Source of the DNA: Sutcliffiella cohnii
GTDB taxonomy: Bacteria; Bacillota; Bacilli; Bacillales; Bacillaceae_I
NCBI RefSeq assembly: GCF_002250055.1
Contig: NZ_CP018866.1
Coordinates: forward strand, 612,501 to 676,500
Direction: 5' to 3'
Length of the DNA stretch: 64,000 bases
Shown here piece by piece: positions 8,517 through 18,559 of the stretch. The notes below the pieces were generated by a model, which did not search any database, was not told the origin of the DNA, and saw only the letters and a list, made by a program, of their open reading frames with translations. The stretch's first letter is position 1. Each line of letters opens with the position of its first letter. The position numbers and the translations under genes are program-made.

Positions 8517-10040
8517 TTACATACTTTTACTTTTTATATCTATAAATTGTTGATCCACATTAACAGGTTTGTTCGTAAATAAGCTTACGAGAACGGTTGC
8601 GAGTAATGCAACTAAAAACCCTGGCACTGCTTCGTAGGTAACTCCGAATAATATTTTGGCAAATAACGCTTTTACATCAGGTAAAAAAGCAAAAGTCCAT
8701 TCAGGCTGCTTTTTAACTAATATAACCGTTATTAATCCGAGGATCATTCCAGTAAGAACACCAGCTTTTGTTGTACCTTTCCAGTACAATGATAGTATTA
8801 GTGCTGGGCCGAAGCAGGCTCCAAGTCCGCCAAATGCGAAAAGAACCATCCAAAATACAAATTGTTCTGCGGAAAACGCTAACCATACAGCAAGTAACAT
8901 AAAACAAGCAATAGATATGCGGCTAAATAATACTAGCTTCTTTTGAGAAACTTCTTTTCCTTTTGCAAAAATTTTATCATAAATATCACGAACGACTGCA
9001 CTTGCTCCAACGAGTAGCTGGCTATCTGCACTCGACATAATCGCTGCTAGTACTGCGACTAATAAAATCCCCATAAAAAACGGATTTAAAATTTCCTCAC
9101 CAAGAGTTGTAAAAATCGCTTCACTGTTTTCACCAGGTAACATACTAATATTAGGGAAATACGCTCTACCGGCAAGACCTACCATGATTGCTCCCCAACC
9201 CATAACAACATTCCAAATGGTTCCGATTAACGCAGCTTGACGCATTTCATTTACATTTTTTAAAGACATATATCTAACAAGAATATGAGGGTTCCCAGGA
9301 CTTCCAAAACCAATTCCTAATAAACCGACAATTGCTCCAAAACCGAATGTCCAAATGCTTGTAAATCCAGCCCCTTGTGCATGCATCGTGTCAAGAATTG
9401 GGCCGAAGCCACCGAGACCGATAATTGCTATAATTGGTAAAATTATTAGAGATAAAAACATAAACATAGCTTGCAAAACATCTGTTTTACTTACGGCGTG
9501 AAATCCACCTAACATCGTGTACAATAAAATAATAATAGCTGTTAACCACATTCCGTTAGATTGAGAAAGCCCTAAGCTAGATGAAAAAGCTGTCCCGCCT
9601 GCAACTACTTGACTACCTACATAAGCAATCATAAAGAAAATGATAATAAGAGAGCTTGTTATTCTTAGCAGGTTAGATTTATCTTCATATCTGTTTTCTA
9701 ATATATCGGGTAAAGTAATACTTCCTGTTTTCTCACTATATACTCTAAATCTTTTAGCAACGTAAAAAAACATAAATACTTCAACTGTTATGTAACCAGC
9801 AACAGCCCATACTGCATTAAGACCAGTTGCATAAGCAGTTCCAGTGACCCCTAGTACTAACCAAGCACTTCTTCCAGAACTAACCGCACTTAATGCTACC
9901 GTAAACTCCCCTAAGCCTCTACCAGCTAAGAAAAAGTCAGACAATCCACCAGAACTTTTTTTAGTACTAACAAAGCCTATCCCAATAAGCACTAGTAAAT
10001 AGAACACTAATACAGCTACTGTAATTGGATTAGCACTCAT
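8517..10040 (-). CDS. putP: Sodium:solute symporter, PutP/OpuE-like
   Basis: A 507-residue membrane protein of the SSSF (LeuT-fold) family with about 13 hydrophobic segments. Family signatures include SAVSSGRSAWLVLG early, GFGSPGNPHILVRYMS in the middle and AAIMSSADSQLLVGAS later. These fit sodium-driven proline uptake (PutP, or the osmoregulated OpuE). The proline assignment is by resemblance only; related members carry other solutes. The start overlaps the stop of a 35-residue membrane peptide gene by ATGA, so the two are translationally coupled. Confidence 0.78.
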   Translation of the reverse strand: MSANPITVAVLVFYLLVLIGIGFVSTKKSSGGLSDFFLAGRGLGEFTVALSAVSSGRSAWLVLGVTGTAYATGLNAVWAVAGYITVEVFMFFYVAKRFRVYSEKTGSITLPDILENRYEDKSNLLRITSSLIIIFFMIAYVGSQVVAGGTAFSSSLGLSQSNGMWLTAIIILLYTMLGGFHAVSKTDVLQAMFMFLSLIILPIIAIIGLGGFGPILDTMHAQGAGFTSIWTFGFGAIVGLLGIGFGSPGNPHILVRYMSLKNVNEMRQAALIGTIWNVVMGWGAIMVGLAGRAYFPNISMLPGENSEAIFTTLGEEILNPFFMGILLVAVLAAIMSSADSQLLVGASAVVRDIYDKIFAKGKEVSQKKLVLFSRISIACFMLLAVWLAFSAEQFVFWMVLFAFGGLGACFGPALILSLYWKGTTKAGVLTGMILGLITVILVKKQPEWTFAFLPDVKALFAKILFGVTYEAVPGFLVALLATVLVSLFTNKPVNVDQQFIDIKSKSM

Positions 10041-10144
10041 TTTGTTTCACCTTCCTTTTCCTTCGTATGATAAAAGGCTGCAACTGCAAGACCAATAATA
10101 GCGAGAGGAATGATAATTAAACCTAGCATCATATCAAAATTCAT
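10037..10144 (-). CDS. Symporter small accessory membrane protein, 35 residues
   Basis: A 35-residue gene immediately upstream of the symporter, overlapping its start codon by ATGA. GGAGGATTACGT lies just before its ATG. The product has a single hydrophobic helix (MLGLIIIPLAIIGLAVAAF) and a charged tail HTKEKEGETK. Tiny proteins coupled to SSSF symporters are known in Bacillaceae, as MctP/YhdH-type small partners are elsewhere. It probably stabilises or tunes the transporter; that is inference from coupling. Confidence 0.8.
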   Translation of the reverse strand: MNFDMMLGLIIIPLAIIGLAVAAFYHTKEKEGETK

Positions 10145-10283
10145 AACGTAATCCTCCTTCCAGTTAGATATGGAATTATCATATCTAACTTATCGCGAAT
10201 CGTAAATACTATTTGAAATATTACAAAAATTATATGTTTACAATTTGGACAAGCGGGAATGTAAAAACCAAGAGGTGATAACA

Positions 10284-10433
10284 ATGGAAAATGTAAAAAA
10301 TACGATGGCACCAAATAATGAAGAAATGAAGAAGTTGGCAAAAGAAATAGAACAATTGAAAAAGAATAATTCAAATAAAGAGGAAGTACCAAAACAATTT
10401 GAGAAGAAAGAAAAAATAAGTAAAAGCCCGTAG
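10284..10433 (+). CDS. Small charged coiled-coil protein, 49 residues
   Basis: ATG at 10284 is preceded by AGAGGTGATAAC. The product is short, very rich in Lys, Glu and Asn (MKKLAKEIEQLKKNNSNKEEVPKQFEKKEK) and probably helical. It has no membrane segment. Its stop overlaps the left arm of a strong terminator, which supports a separate transcript. I recognise no family. It could be a small spore or stress peptide; nothing in the sequence decides this. Confidence 0.6.
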   Translation: MENVKNTMAPNNEEMKKLAKEIEQLKKNNSNKEEVPKQFEKKEKISKSP

Positions 10434-10450
10434 CATTGCTATGGGCTTTT
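10422..10450 (+). terminator. Terminator of the 49-residue gene
   Basis: AAAGCCCGTAGC pairs with GCTATGGGCTTT and continues into TT. The stem overlaps the stop codon. Confidence 0.8.
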
Positions 10451-10790
10451 GTATAATGAGCTAACAATCAGTTTTCACCTTTTTAGTATGATACAAGCTA
10501 TTGCTCGCATAAGAATAAATACAAATTAGAAATAATATTGGACCGGTTGCTCTTATATAAAAAAAGAAACAGTTTTAGGCAATAAAAGAAGCATGTCCGA
10601 GTTTAAAAGAGGCAACATTTATCTAAATAATCTGTCAATATTTTTACGATTCTGCATAGGATAGAGTAACCAACCTCTCGTTAGTTTAAGGTTGGTGCAT
10701 TTTTTACAGTAACCAAAATATTGTATGAACTTTACTTGCAAATCGTGCATAATTTTTTAAAGTTTTTTAATAAAAAGGAGGGAAACAATA
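10451..10790. other. Intergenic region upstream of yhbH
   Basis: 340 bp, A/T-rich, without a convincing gene. It contains one hairpin at about 10671-10712 (ACCAACCT pairing with AGGTTGGT, then GCATTTTTT), which may be an attenuator or the terminator of an unseen short transcript. A mother-cell promoter for yhbH is expected here, but I cannot place it with confidence. Confidence 0.5.
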
Positions 10791-11960
10791 ATGAGTTCCA
10801 ATGAGACAAATTTTATTGTATCAAAAGAGGATTGGTCCCTCCATCGTAAAGGCTACGACGACCAAAAACGCCATCAAGAAAAGGTACAAGAGGCAATAAA
10901 AAACAATCTACCTGACTTAGTTACAGAAGAAAATATTATTATGTCTAATGGTAAAGAGGTCGTGAAAATTCCTATTCGGTCATTAGACGAATATAGAATT
11001 CGCTATAACTATGACAAAAACAAACATGTAGGCCAAGGCGATGGGGATAGCCAAGTTGGCGATGTTGTGGCGAGAGACGGATCTAATTCAGGAAAACAAG
11101 GCGCAGGGAAAGGTCAAGGGGCCGGAGATCAAGCAGGAGAAGATTATTTTGAAGCAGAAGTTTCGTTAATGGATATAGAAGCTGCTCTTTTTAATGAGTT
11201 AGAGCTACCAAATCTTCAGCAAAAAGAAAAAGCAGAAAATGTTGTGGAGCATTACGAGTTTAATGATATAAGACGTACAGGATTAATGGGAAATATTGAC
11301 AAAAAAAGAACAATGCTTTCCGCATATAAGCGGAATGCAATGAACGGAAAAGCTAGCTTCCACCCAATTTATAAAGAAGATTTAAAGTTTAAAACGTGGA
11401 ACGAAGTAATTAAACCAGATTCAAAGGCAGTAGTTTTAATGATGATGGATACAAGCGGATCGATGGGTATGTGGGAAAAGTATATGGCTAGAAGTTTTTA
11501 CTTTTGGATGACAAGGTTTTTAAGAACAAAATATGAGACAGTAGAAATTGAATTTATTGCACATCATACAGAGGCTAAAATCGTCTCAGAAGAAGATTTC
11601 TTTTCCAAAGGGGAAAGTGGTGGGACTATTTGTTCTTCAGCCTATAGGAAAGCGTTAGAACTAATAGATCATAAATATAATCCAACACATTACAATATTT
11701 ATCCGTTCCATTTTTCTGATGGTGATAACTTAACTTCTGATAATCAACGTTGTGTAAAATTAGTAGGGGAATTGATGAAAGTTTCCAATATGTTTGGGTA
11801 CGGAGAAGTTAATCAGTACAATCGACATAGTACTTTAATGTCGGCCTATAAAAATATTCACGAAGAAAAGTTTAGACATTATATTTTAAAGCAAAAACCA
11901 GATGTTTTTCATGCGATGAAGGAGTTTTTCAAGAAAGAAGAAAGTAAATTGTATGCTTAA
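10791..11960 (+). CDS. yhbH: Sporulation protein YhbH (DUF444)
   Basis: A 389-residue soluble protein, close in length to B. subtilis YhbH. A Gly/Gln-rich linker lies at about residues 80-118. A von Willebrand A-like segment follows, with the metal-site pattern [16 protein letters not shown] near residue 220. DUF444 proteins occur with PrkA and SpoVR in many bacteria and act in sporulation in Bacillus; the biochemical role is unknown. Strong ribosome site AAAAGGAGGG before the ATG. The symporter unit separates it from prkA. Confidence 0.93.
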   Translation: MSSNETNFIVSKEDWSLHRKGYDDQKRHQEKVQEAIKNNLPDLVTEENIIMSNGKEVVKIPIRSLDEYRIRYNYDKNKHVGQGDGDSQVGDVVARDGSNSGKQGAGKGQGAGDQAGEDYFEAEVSLMDIEAALFNELELPNLQQKEKAENVVEHYEFNDIRRTGLMGNIDKKRTMLSAYKRNAMNGKASFHPIYKEDLKFKTWNEVIKPDSKAVVLMMMDTSGSMGMWEKYMARSFYFWMTRFLRTKYETVEIEFIAHHTEAKIVSEEDFFSKGESGGTICSSAYRKALELIDHKYNPTHYNIYPFHFSDGDNLTSDNQRCVKLVGELMKVSNMFGYGEVNQYNRHSTLMSAYKNIHEEKFRHYILKQKPDVFHAMKEFFKKEESKLYA

Positions 11961-11988
11961 AAAACTAGCGCACAAGCGTTAGTTTTTT
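11960..11988 (+). terminator. Terminator after yhbH
   Basis: AAAACTAGCG pairs with GCGTTAGTTTT (one mismatch), followed by T. Confidence 0.8.
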
Positions 11989-12001
11989 ATTTTTATAGAT
12001 A

Positions 12002-12035
12002 AAAAGAGGGAGGCTTATAATAAGCTCTCCCTCTA
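12002..12035 (-). terminator. Terminator after the first peptide-binding gene
   Basis: On the minus strand AGAGGGAG pairs with CTCCCTCT around a loop that itself contains a short stem, followed by TTTTT. Confidence 0.8.
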
Positions 12036-12047
12036 GTAAAAGTTACA

Positions 12048-13628
12048 TTATTTTAGTTTAATACCTTTGAAGTATGGAGTACCACTGAAGTCTACGAATA
12101 GACCAGAAGCAACACCGTTAGTTCCGTATACGAAGTCAGGATGTTGTAGGTAAACCATTGGTACTTCGTCTACAAGAATTTCAGAAAGTTCTTTGTAAGC
12201 TTCGTTACGCTCATCTTGATCAGTTGAAGAACGAGCTAAGTCTAATAATTCGTCAACTCTTTCGTTCGTATAGAAAGAACGGTTACCAGGTGCCCCATGC
12301 ATATCAGAATGGAATAGTGCATATAAACCGTAGTCAGCATCACCTGTTACTGTAGTCCAACCAAGGATGAACATTTCATGCTCACCAGCACCAGTTTTTT
12401 CTAAGAATGTACCCCACTCAATAGATTGGATATCAACATCGATGTTGATTTGAGCTAATTGAGATTGAATTAAAACAGCGATATCAGCACGCTCTTTGTT
12501 TCCTTCGTTAACATATAACGTTGTTTTGAATCCGTCAGCATATCCTGCTTCTTCTAATAATGCTTTTGCTTCTTCCACATCGAAACCAAGTGGAGTTAAG
12601 CCTTGGTAGTTACCAACTACAGTCGGTGCCAATGGACCAACAGCAGCAGTACCTTGACCATCTAAAATACCATCAACGATATCGTTTTTGTTAATTGCCA
12701 TAGAGATTGCTTGACGAACTAATTTGTTATCAAATGGTTCAACACCCATATTGAATCCTAAGTAGTCCATACGTGTACTTACGATACGAGTAAGTTCAAT
12801 ATCAGGTACACCTTCCATATGTCTTACGTCAGAAGAACCGATTTGAGCTGCATTCGCATCTCCAGATTCTAACATAGCCATACGAGTAGATTGCTCAGGA
12901 ACTACGATAAAGCTCATTGTATCTAGAGAAGTTTTCGTACCCCAGTAATCTTCGTTTTTCTTAAATTTAATTTCGCTACCACGAGCCCATTCTTCTAATA
13001 CGAATGGTCCAGTACCGATTGGGTTTTCATCAACTGTTTTTCCACCATTGTTTTCTTCTTCAAGTGCAGAAGGAGCAATGATTGATCCAGCGTTATGTGC
13101 TAAGTGAGCTGGTAGTGGAGCAAATGGCTCAGCTGTTTTAATAACAACTGTATAATCATCTTCCACGATTACTTCAGAAATCATGTTAAGTACAACAGCA
13201 CGAGGAGAAGCGAAATCAGGATCGATTAGACGCTCTAAAGATAATTTTACTGCCTCTGCTGTAAAATCAGTACCGTCATGGAATTTTACACCTTGACGTA
13301 ATTTGAATTCCCAAGTTCTGTCGTCAATTGGATTGAATTCTTCAGCAAGTAGAGGTACAACAGATCCATCTTCAGCGAAATCTGTTAAACGCTCAAAAAT
13401 TTGAGAAGTTGCATTTGTTGTTGCAGTGTCGTTCATACCGTGTGGATCAAGAGTTGGTGCATCCGAGCCTGTAACAAACACGAAATGTCCGCCATCTTGT
13501 CCTTCAGCAGTTCCACCGCCATCATCTTTACTATCATTGTTAGTGCCAGCGTTTTGACCGCCACAAGCTGCTAATACTAGCATAACAGCTAGTGATAGCA
13601 TTAAAAGAAAGTGCTTTTTTGCTTTCAT
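12048..13628 (-). CDS. Peptide ABC transporter substrate-binding lipoprotein (copy 1)
   Basis: A 526-residue extracytoplasmic binding protein of the SBP_bac_5 (OppA/DppE) family. The N-terminus is a lipoprotein signal with lipobox LVLAACGG, so Cys 22 is the lipid anchor. A Gly/Asp/Asn linker follows, then the binding fold (TLDPHGMND, WEFKLRQGVKFHDGTDF). It is closely similar along its whole length to the next protein upstream, a tandem duplication. It faces away from the permease/ATPase operon starting at 15674, its most likely partner. Peptide, glutathione or nickel-chelate ligands are all seen in this family; the ligand here cannot be read from sequence. Confidence 0.88.
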   Translation of the reverse strand: MKAKKHFLLMLSLAVMLVLAACGGQNAGTNNDSKDDGGGTAEGQDGGHFVFVTGSDAPTLDPHGMNDTATTNATSQIFERLTDFAEDGSVVPLLAEEFNPIDDRTWEFKLRQGVKFHDGTDFTAEAVKLSLERLIDPDFASPRAVVLNMISEVIVEDDYTVVIKTAEPFAPLPAHLAHNAGSIIAPSALEEENNGGKTVDENPIGTGPFVLEEWARGSEIKFKKNEDYWGTKTSLDTMSFIVVPEQSTRMAMLESGDANAAQIGSSDVRHMEGVPDIELTRIVSTRMDYLGFNMGVEPFDNKLVRQAISMAINKNDIVDGILDGQGTAAVGPLAPTVVGNYQGLTPLGFDVEEAKALLEEAGYADGFKTTLYVNEGNKERADIAVLIQSQLAQINIDVDIQSIEWGTFLEKTGAGEHEMFILGWTTVTGDADYGLYALFHSDMHGAPGNRSFYTNERVDELLDLARSSTDQDERNEAYKELSEILVDEVPMVYLQHPDFVYGTNGVASGLFVDFSGTPYFKGIKLK

Positions 13629-13792
13629 AAAATGAAAACCCCCTATTTTTTTATCAACAATACATGTCTATGCATGATTAGAAATTATAATAATCGAAAA
13701 ATTTTAAATTTACAAGGTTTATTTTTAAAATTTGTCTAAAAACATAATATTTTACTTATATTACCAATAACCTGATTTTAAATTTTTTATAG

Positions 13793-13823
13793 GAAAGAAG
13801 AGATCCATCAAATGAATCCCTTC
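13793..13823 (-). terminator. Terminator after the second peptide-binding gene
   Basis: On the minus strand GAAGGGATTCAT pairs (two G.T pairs) with ATGGATCTCTTC, then TTT. It separates the two paralogous genes, so they are separate transcripts. Confidence 0.7.
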
Positions 13824-13835
13824 GTTTAGTAATTG

Positions 13836-15392
13836 TTAATTTAGTTTTACATTTTTGAAAAATGGAATTCCGCTAAAGTCGATATATAAACCTGATTCAA
13901 CCCCGTTAGTTCCATATATGAAATCAGGATGTTGTAAGTAAACCATCGGAACTTCATCTACTAAAATTTCAGAAACTTCTTTGTAAGCTTCGTTTCTTTT
14001 TTGTTGGTCTGTTTCGGAACGAGCATAATCTAATAGTTCATCTACTCTTTCATTTTTATAAAAAGATCGATTTCCTGAAGCACCTTGATTAGCAGAGTGG
14101 AATAAAGAGTATAACCCGTTATCAGCATCTGCTGTTACAGTTGTCCAGCCAAGAAGAACTAAATCGTGTTCACCAGCGCCTGTTTTTTCTAGTAGGGTTC
14201 CCCATTCAGTTGATTGTATGTCTACGTTAATATTAATTTGCTGTAATTGAGATTGTATAAAGACTGCAATATTCGCTAATTCTTTATTACCTTCTCTAAC
14301 AAAAAGAGTAGTTGTAAATCCTTCAGCGTAACCAGCTTCTTCTAAAAGGCTTTTCGCTTCTTCTACATCGTAAGTGAGAGGAGTTAGTCCTTGATAGTTA
14401 CCTACGACAGTAGGAGCAAGAGGTCCAACGGCTGGTATACCATGACCTTCTAAAATGCCATCAATAATATCTTGCTTATTAATTGCCATTGCAACGGCTT
14501 GGCGAACTAATTTGTTATCAAAAGGCTCAGCATTCATATTAAATCCTAAGTAGTCCATACGCGTGCCACGTATGTGAGTTAATTCAATACCAGGAATACT
14601 TTCCATTTGAGTAACGTCAGAAGAACCGACTAGAGCGACATTTGCTTCGCCAGATTCTAACATAGCCATACGAGTAGACTGTTCAGGTACAACTGTAAAA
14701 CTCATTGTTTCGATGGTAGGTACATCTCCCCAATAGTTTTCATTTCTTTTGAATTTAATCTCGGATCCACGATTCCATTCATCTAATAGAAATGGGCCTG
14801 TACCAATTGGGTTTTCATCAACAGTTCTTCCACCGTTTTTTTCTTCCTCAATTGCTGAAGGGGCAACGATGGATCCCGCATTATGTGCTAAGTGTGCTGG
14901 AAGTGGAGCAAAAGGTCCATCCGTTTTAATTATTACTGTAAATTCATCTTCTACAATTACTTCTTCAATCATATTTAGTAATACAGCCTTTGGAGAAGCA
15001 AGTTCTGGATCTAAAAGACGATCTAACGACATTTTAACAGCATCTGCTGTAAAGTCTGTTCCATCTTGGAATGTAACTCCTTGGCGGAGTTTAAACTCCC
15101 AAGTAGTATCGTCTAATGGAGTAAACTCTTCTGCTAATACTCCATACACAGTACCATCCTCATTGTAATCTGTAAGTCTTTCAAAAATTTGAGTTGTTGC
15201 GTGTGTAGATGCAGTGTCATTCATACCATGTGGATCTAGTGTTGGTGCATCAGAAGCCGTAACATAAACAAAGTGTCCACCTTCTTTACCTTCTCCACTT
15301 CCAGCATTGGTGCTGTTGTCACTACTGCATGCAGCTAAAGCAAGGACTAGAGCCGTAAATAAAACGGCAGTTAGTGAATTTTTTATTTTCAT
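13836..15392 (-). CDS. Peptide ABC transporter substrate-binding lipoprotein (copy 2)
   Basis: A 518-residue paralogue of the downstream gene, sharing long identical stretches (for example VVGNYQGLTPL and SMFHS-type loops), with lipobox LALAACSS. Strong ribosome site TAGGAGGTC. It is the copy next to, and divergent from, the permease operon, so it is the likelier original partner; copy 1 is then the duplicate. Keeping both suggests different affinities or ligands. Ligand unknown. Confidence 0.88.
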   Translation of the reverse strand: MKIKNSLTAVLFTALVLALAACSSDNSTNAGSGEGKEGGHFVYVTASDAPTLDPHGMNDTASTHATTQIFERLTDYNEDGTVYGVLAEEFTPLDDTTWEFKLRQGVTFQDGTDFTADAVKMSLDRLLDPELASPKAVLLNMIEEVIVEDEFTVIIKTDGPFAPLPAHLAHNAGSIVAPSAIEEEKNGGRTVDENPIGTGPFLLDEWNRGSEIKFKRNENYWGDVPTIETMSFTVVPEQSTRMAMLESGEANVALVGSSDVTQMESIPGIELTHIRGTRMDYLGFNMNAEPFDNKLVRQAVAMAINKQDIIDGILEGHGIPAVGPLAPTVVGNYQGLTPLTYDVEEAKSLLEEAGYAEGFTTTLFVREGNKELANIAVFIQSQLQQININVDIQSTEWGTLLEKTGAGEHDLVLLGWTTVTADADNGLYSLFHSANQGASGNRSFYKNERVDELLDYARSETDQQKRNEAYKEVSEILVDEVPMVYLQHPDFIYGTNGVESGLYIDFSGIPFFKNVKLN

Positions 15393-15585
15393 AGACTTTG
15401 ACCTCCTATATGTTTTTGTAAAATAATGTTGTCTATGTAGAATAGTAGTTATAATAGACTAAAAATTCCATTGTTACAAGTGTATATTCGAAATTTATTG
15501 AATAATAATAATAAACTTTTTATAAAAAAAACTATCTCAAAAAATTATATTAGTCTAATTAGTAAGATTAATCCAACAAATGCTA

Positions 15586-15614
15586 TTGTCAACTTTTAAA
15601 TTTCTATATAATAT
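15586..15614 (+). promoter_or_regulatory. Candidate sigma-A promoter of the peptide permease operon
   Basis: TTGTCA (15586-15591), a 17-bp spacer and TAATAT (15609-15614) lie 60 bp before the first permease start, in very A/T-rich DNA. Regulation (for example by CodY) cannot be judged. Confidence 0.5.
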
Positions 15615-15673
15615 AGTAATCAACAATTTAAAAAATTTGTAAGATTATCAATTTATTTAAAGGGGGAAAAGGT

Positions 15674-16573
15674 ATGAGTCAACCGCAGATTGAAACGACA
15701 ACAACAGTACCTATACGACATCAATCTGGTACTATCCGACGTTGGTCGGCATTTTATAAAAGATTAGCTAAAAATAAAGCTGCGTTAGTTGGGGCAGCTA
15801 TCGTTTTAGTTTTTGTCATCTTAGCAATATTTGCACCGCTTATTGCTCCTTACGATCCAAAATTAGTAGATATGCCTAAGAAACTACAAACACCTTCCGC
15901 TGAGCATTGGTTGGGCACTGATGAAATGGGAAGGGATATTTTAAGTAGACTTATATTTGGTGCTAGAGTTTCTTTAACAGTAGGAGTACTCTCTACATTA
16001 CTAGGGGCTATTATTGGAGTTTTCTTAGGAATCGTCGCTGGATATTACGGGAGAGCGATTGATTCTGTCATTATGAGATTTTGTGACGTTTTATTAGCAT
16101 TCCCTGGTATTTTATTAGCATTAGCTATTGTAAGTATTTTAGGAGCTAGTACAACGAATGTAATTATAGCAATTGCTTTCTTTGCAATACCTACTTTTGC
16201 ACGTATTGTACGTGGTTCAACGTTAAGTGTTAAAAAGCTAGAATACATAGATGCAATACGGGCGATGGGCTCAAGTGATTCTAGAATTATTTTTAAGCAT
16301 ATTTTACCGAATGTTTTATCACCGATTATTGTACAGTCAACGCTTTACATTGCTTCAGCTATTATTACAGCAAGTGCTTTATCATTTTTAGGCTTAGGTA
16401 CACAGCCACCAACTCCTGAGTGGGGGGCAATGTTAAGTGACGGTCGACATTTAGTTCGTTCTTCTCCGCATGTAACGCTGTTTCCTGGTATAACGATATT
16501 AATTGTCGTTATTGGTTTTAACCTATTTGGAGATGGCTTAAGAGATGCACTAGATCCGAAAGCGAAGAAATAA
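15674..16573 (+). CDS. Peptide ABC transporter permease, DppC/OppC type
   Basis: A 299-residue inner-membrane permease with a cytoplasmic N-terminus (the OppC_N segment WSAFYKRLAKNKAALVGAAIV) and about six membrane helices. The binding-protein-dependent transport loop EYIDAIRAMGSSDSRIIFKHILPN is at about residues 190-215. It heads a four-gene operon in the order C-B-D-F. This puts the C-type permease first, the reverse of the classic oppABCDF/dppBC order. Ribosome site AAAGGGGG. Confidence 0.9.
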   Translation: MSQPQIETTTTVPIRHQSGTIRRWSAFYKRLAKNKAALVGAAIVLVFVILAIFAPLIAPYDPKLVDMPKKLQTPSAEHWLGTDEMGRDILSRLIFGARVSLTVGVLSTLLGAIIGVFLGIVAGYYGRAIDSVIMRFCDVLLAFPGILLALAIVSILGASTTNVIIAIAFFAIPTFARIVRGSTLSVKKLEYIDAIRAMGSSDSRIIFKHILPNVLSPIIVQSTLYIASAIITASALSFLGLGTQPPTPEWGAMLSDGRHLVRSSPHVTLFPGITILIVVIGFNLFGDGLRDALDPKAKK

Positions 16574-16598
16574 TTTTTATGGAAGAAGGTGAACTTAA

Positions 16599-17525
16599 AT
16601 GTTTGTATATATAATTCGTAGGTTACTACAAACTATCCCGGTAATGATTGGGGTTACTTTAGCAGTATTTTTAATGATTCATTTAATTCCTGGTGATGCT
16701 GCGGTTATCATGGCTGGTGAACAAGCAAATCCAGAACAAATAGAACAAATGAGAGAAAATTTAGGCCTAAATGATCCATTACATGAACAATATTTACGTT
16801 ATGTAGGAAACGCAATTCAAGGTGATTTAGGAAATTCTATTCGAACAAAGCGTCCTGTCGTAAACGAAATATTCGATAGCCGTTTTTGGGTCACCGTCCA
16901 ACTAGCTGTTATCGGTACAGCACTAGCAGTATTGATTGGTCTTGTTGCAGGTGTAATATCAGCTACGAAAAAATATACTTTTACTGATACAGGGGTTATG
17001 ATTCTTGCGTTATTTGGACTTTCCATGCCTAATTTCTGGTTAGGTATTATGCTAATTTATTTCTTCTCCGTCAATTTAGGATGGTTACCAGTAGCGGGCT
17101 GGGGAACATCTTGGAAGCAGATGGTTTTACCTGCGATCACGCTAGGAACAGGTGGGGCAGCAATTATTGCTAGGATGACACGTTCTAGTATGTTAGAAGT
17201 ACTGAACCAAGATTATATTCGTACTGCTTATGCAAAAGGTGTAAGTGATAAACTAGTAATCTATAAACATGCCTTACGTAATGCTCTTATCCCAGTAGTA
17301 ACTGTTGTTGGTTTACAGTTTGGTGGATTATTAGGGGGAGCGGTTGTAACAGAGAGTGTTTTCGCAATCAATGGTTTAGGACGCTTCATTATTGATTCTA
17401 TTAAAGCTCATGATTTTCCAATGGTACAAGGGGCGATATTAGTATGTGCACTATTATTCGTACTCGTTAACTTCCTTGTCGATATAACGTATAGACTTAT
17501 TAATAAAAGAATTGATTTAAACTAA
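16599..17525 (+). CDS. Peptide ABC transporter permease, DppB/OppB type
   Basis: A 308-residue permease starting with the typical MFVYIIRRLLQTIPVMIGVT helix. It carries the B-type motif MREQNLGL-like NLGLNDPLHEQYLRY and the loop RTAYAKGVSDKLVIYKHALRNALIPV near residues 205-230. It pairs with the C-type permease 25 bp upstream to form the membrane channel. About six membrane segments. Confidence 0.9.
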   Translation: MFVYIIRRLLQTIPVMIGVTLAVFLMIHLIPGDAAVIMAGEQANPEQIEQMRENLGLNDPLHEQYLRYVGNAIQGDLGNSIRTKRPVVNEIFDSRFWVTVQLAVIGTALAVLIGLVAGVISATKKYTFTDTGVMILALFGLSMPNFWLGIMLIYFFSVNLGWLPVAGWGTSWKQMVLPAITLGTGGAAIIARMTRSSMLEVLNQDYIRTAYAKGVSDKLVIYKHALRNALIPVVTVVGLQFGGLLGGAVVTESVFAINGLGRFIIDSIKAHDFPMVQGAILVCALLFVLVNFLVDITYRLINKRIDLN

Positions 17526-17539
17526 GGTGGTGAAAAGGA

Positions 17540-18559
17540 ATGACGACAACTAATAATGTGATACTTGAAGTGAAAGGTCTACGTACATCCTTTTTCACGG
17601 ATGAAGGTGAAGTAAAGGCTGTTGATGGTGTAGATTTTGAAATAGAAAAAGGGAAAACACTAGGAATCGTTGGGGAATCCGGTTCTGGAAAAAGTATAAC
17701 GTCCTTATCTATTCTTCGCTTGTTGGAAGAACCAGTTGGAAGAGTAGTTGGTGGAAATGTTTTCTTTAAAGGAGAAGATTTATTAGCGAAATCAAAAAAA
17801 GAAATGATGAAAATACGCGGAAATAATATTTCGATGATTTTCCAAGAACCAATGACTTCCTTGAATCCAGTATTAACTTGTGGAGAGCAAATTGCCGAAA
17901 GCATACGAATTCACCAAAAGTTAAACAAAAAGGATGCATGGAATAAAGCGGTTGATATGTTAAAGCTAGTAGGAATTCCTTCTCCAGAAAGTCGTGCGAA
18001 GCAATATCCATTTGAACTATCAGGTGGAATGAGGCAGCGTGTCATGATTGCAATTGCACTCTCGTGTAATCCTGAACTTTTAATCGCTGACGAACCTACT
18101 ACTGCGTTAGACGTAACCATTCAAGCGCAAATTTTAGAGTTGATGAAAAAGCTACAAGAAGAGTTAGGTACATCATTAATGATGATTACACATGATCTTG
18201 GAGTTGTAGCAGAAATGTGTGATAAAGTAGCCGTTATGTATTGCGGAAAAGTAGTTGAATATGCAGATGTAAAAACAATTTTCACAGACCCTAAACACCC
18301 TTATACAGTTGGGCTTTTAAACTCTGTACCAAAACATGATCAAGAGTATGAAGGGGACTTATCTGTCATTCAAGGGTCGGTACCGAGTCCATTCGCCTTA
18401 CCGAAAGGATGCCGTTTCGCACCACGTTGTCCTCATGCAAAAGAAATATGTCATGCAGAACTACCAGAGTTAGTTGAAACAGCAGATGGGGATCAAGTAA
18501 GATGCTGGATCCATACAGATAAATGGGAAAACGAGGAGGTGGCGGCTAGCCATGAGTAA
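17540..18559 (+). CDS. Peptide ABC transporter ATPase, DppD type
   Basis: A 339-residue ATP-binding subunit with Walker A GESGSGKS (about residues 48-55), Q-loop FQEPMTSLNP, signature LSGGMRQR and Walker B LLIADEPT. The C-terminal oligopeptide/dipeptide domain contains the Cys motif CRFAPRCPHAKEIC typical of DppD/OppD proteins. Its end overlaps the next ATPase gene by 8 bp, so the two are coupled. Confidence 0.92.
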   Translation: MTTTNNVILEVKGLRTSFFTDEGEVKAVDGVDFEIEKGKTLGIVGESGSGKSITSLSILRLLEEPVGRVVGGNVFFKGEDLLAKSKKEMMKIRGNNISMIFQEPMTSLNPVLTCGEQIAESIRIHQKLNKKDAWNKAVDMLKLVGIPSPESRAKQYPFELSGGMRQRVMIAIALSCNPELLIADEPTTALDVTIQAQILELMKKLQEELGTSLMMITHDLGVVAEMCDKVAVMYCGKVVEYADVKTIFTDPKHPYTVGLLNSVPKHDQEYEGDLSVIQGSVPSPFALPKGCRFAPRCPHAKEICHAELPELVETADGDQVRCWIHTDKWENEEVAASHE

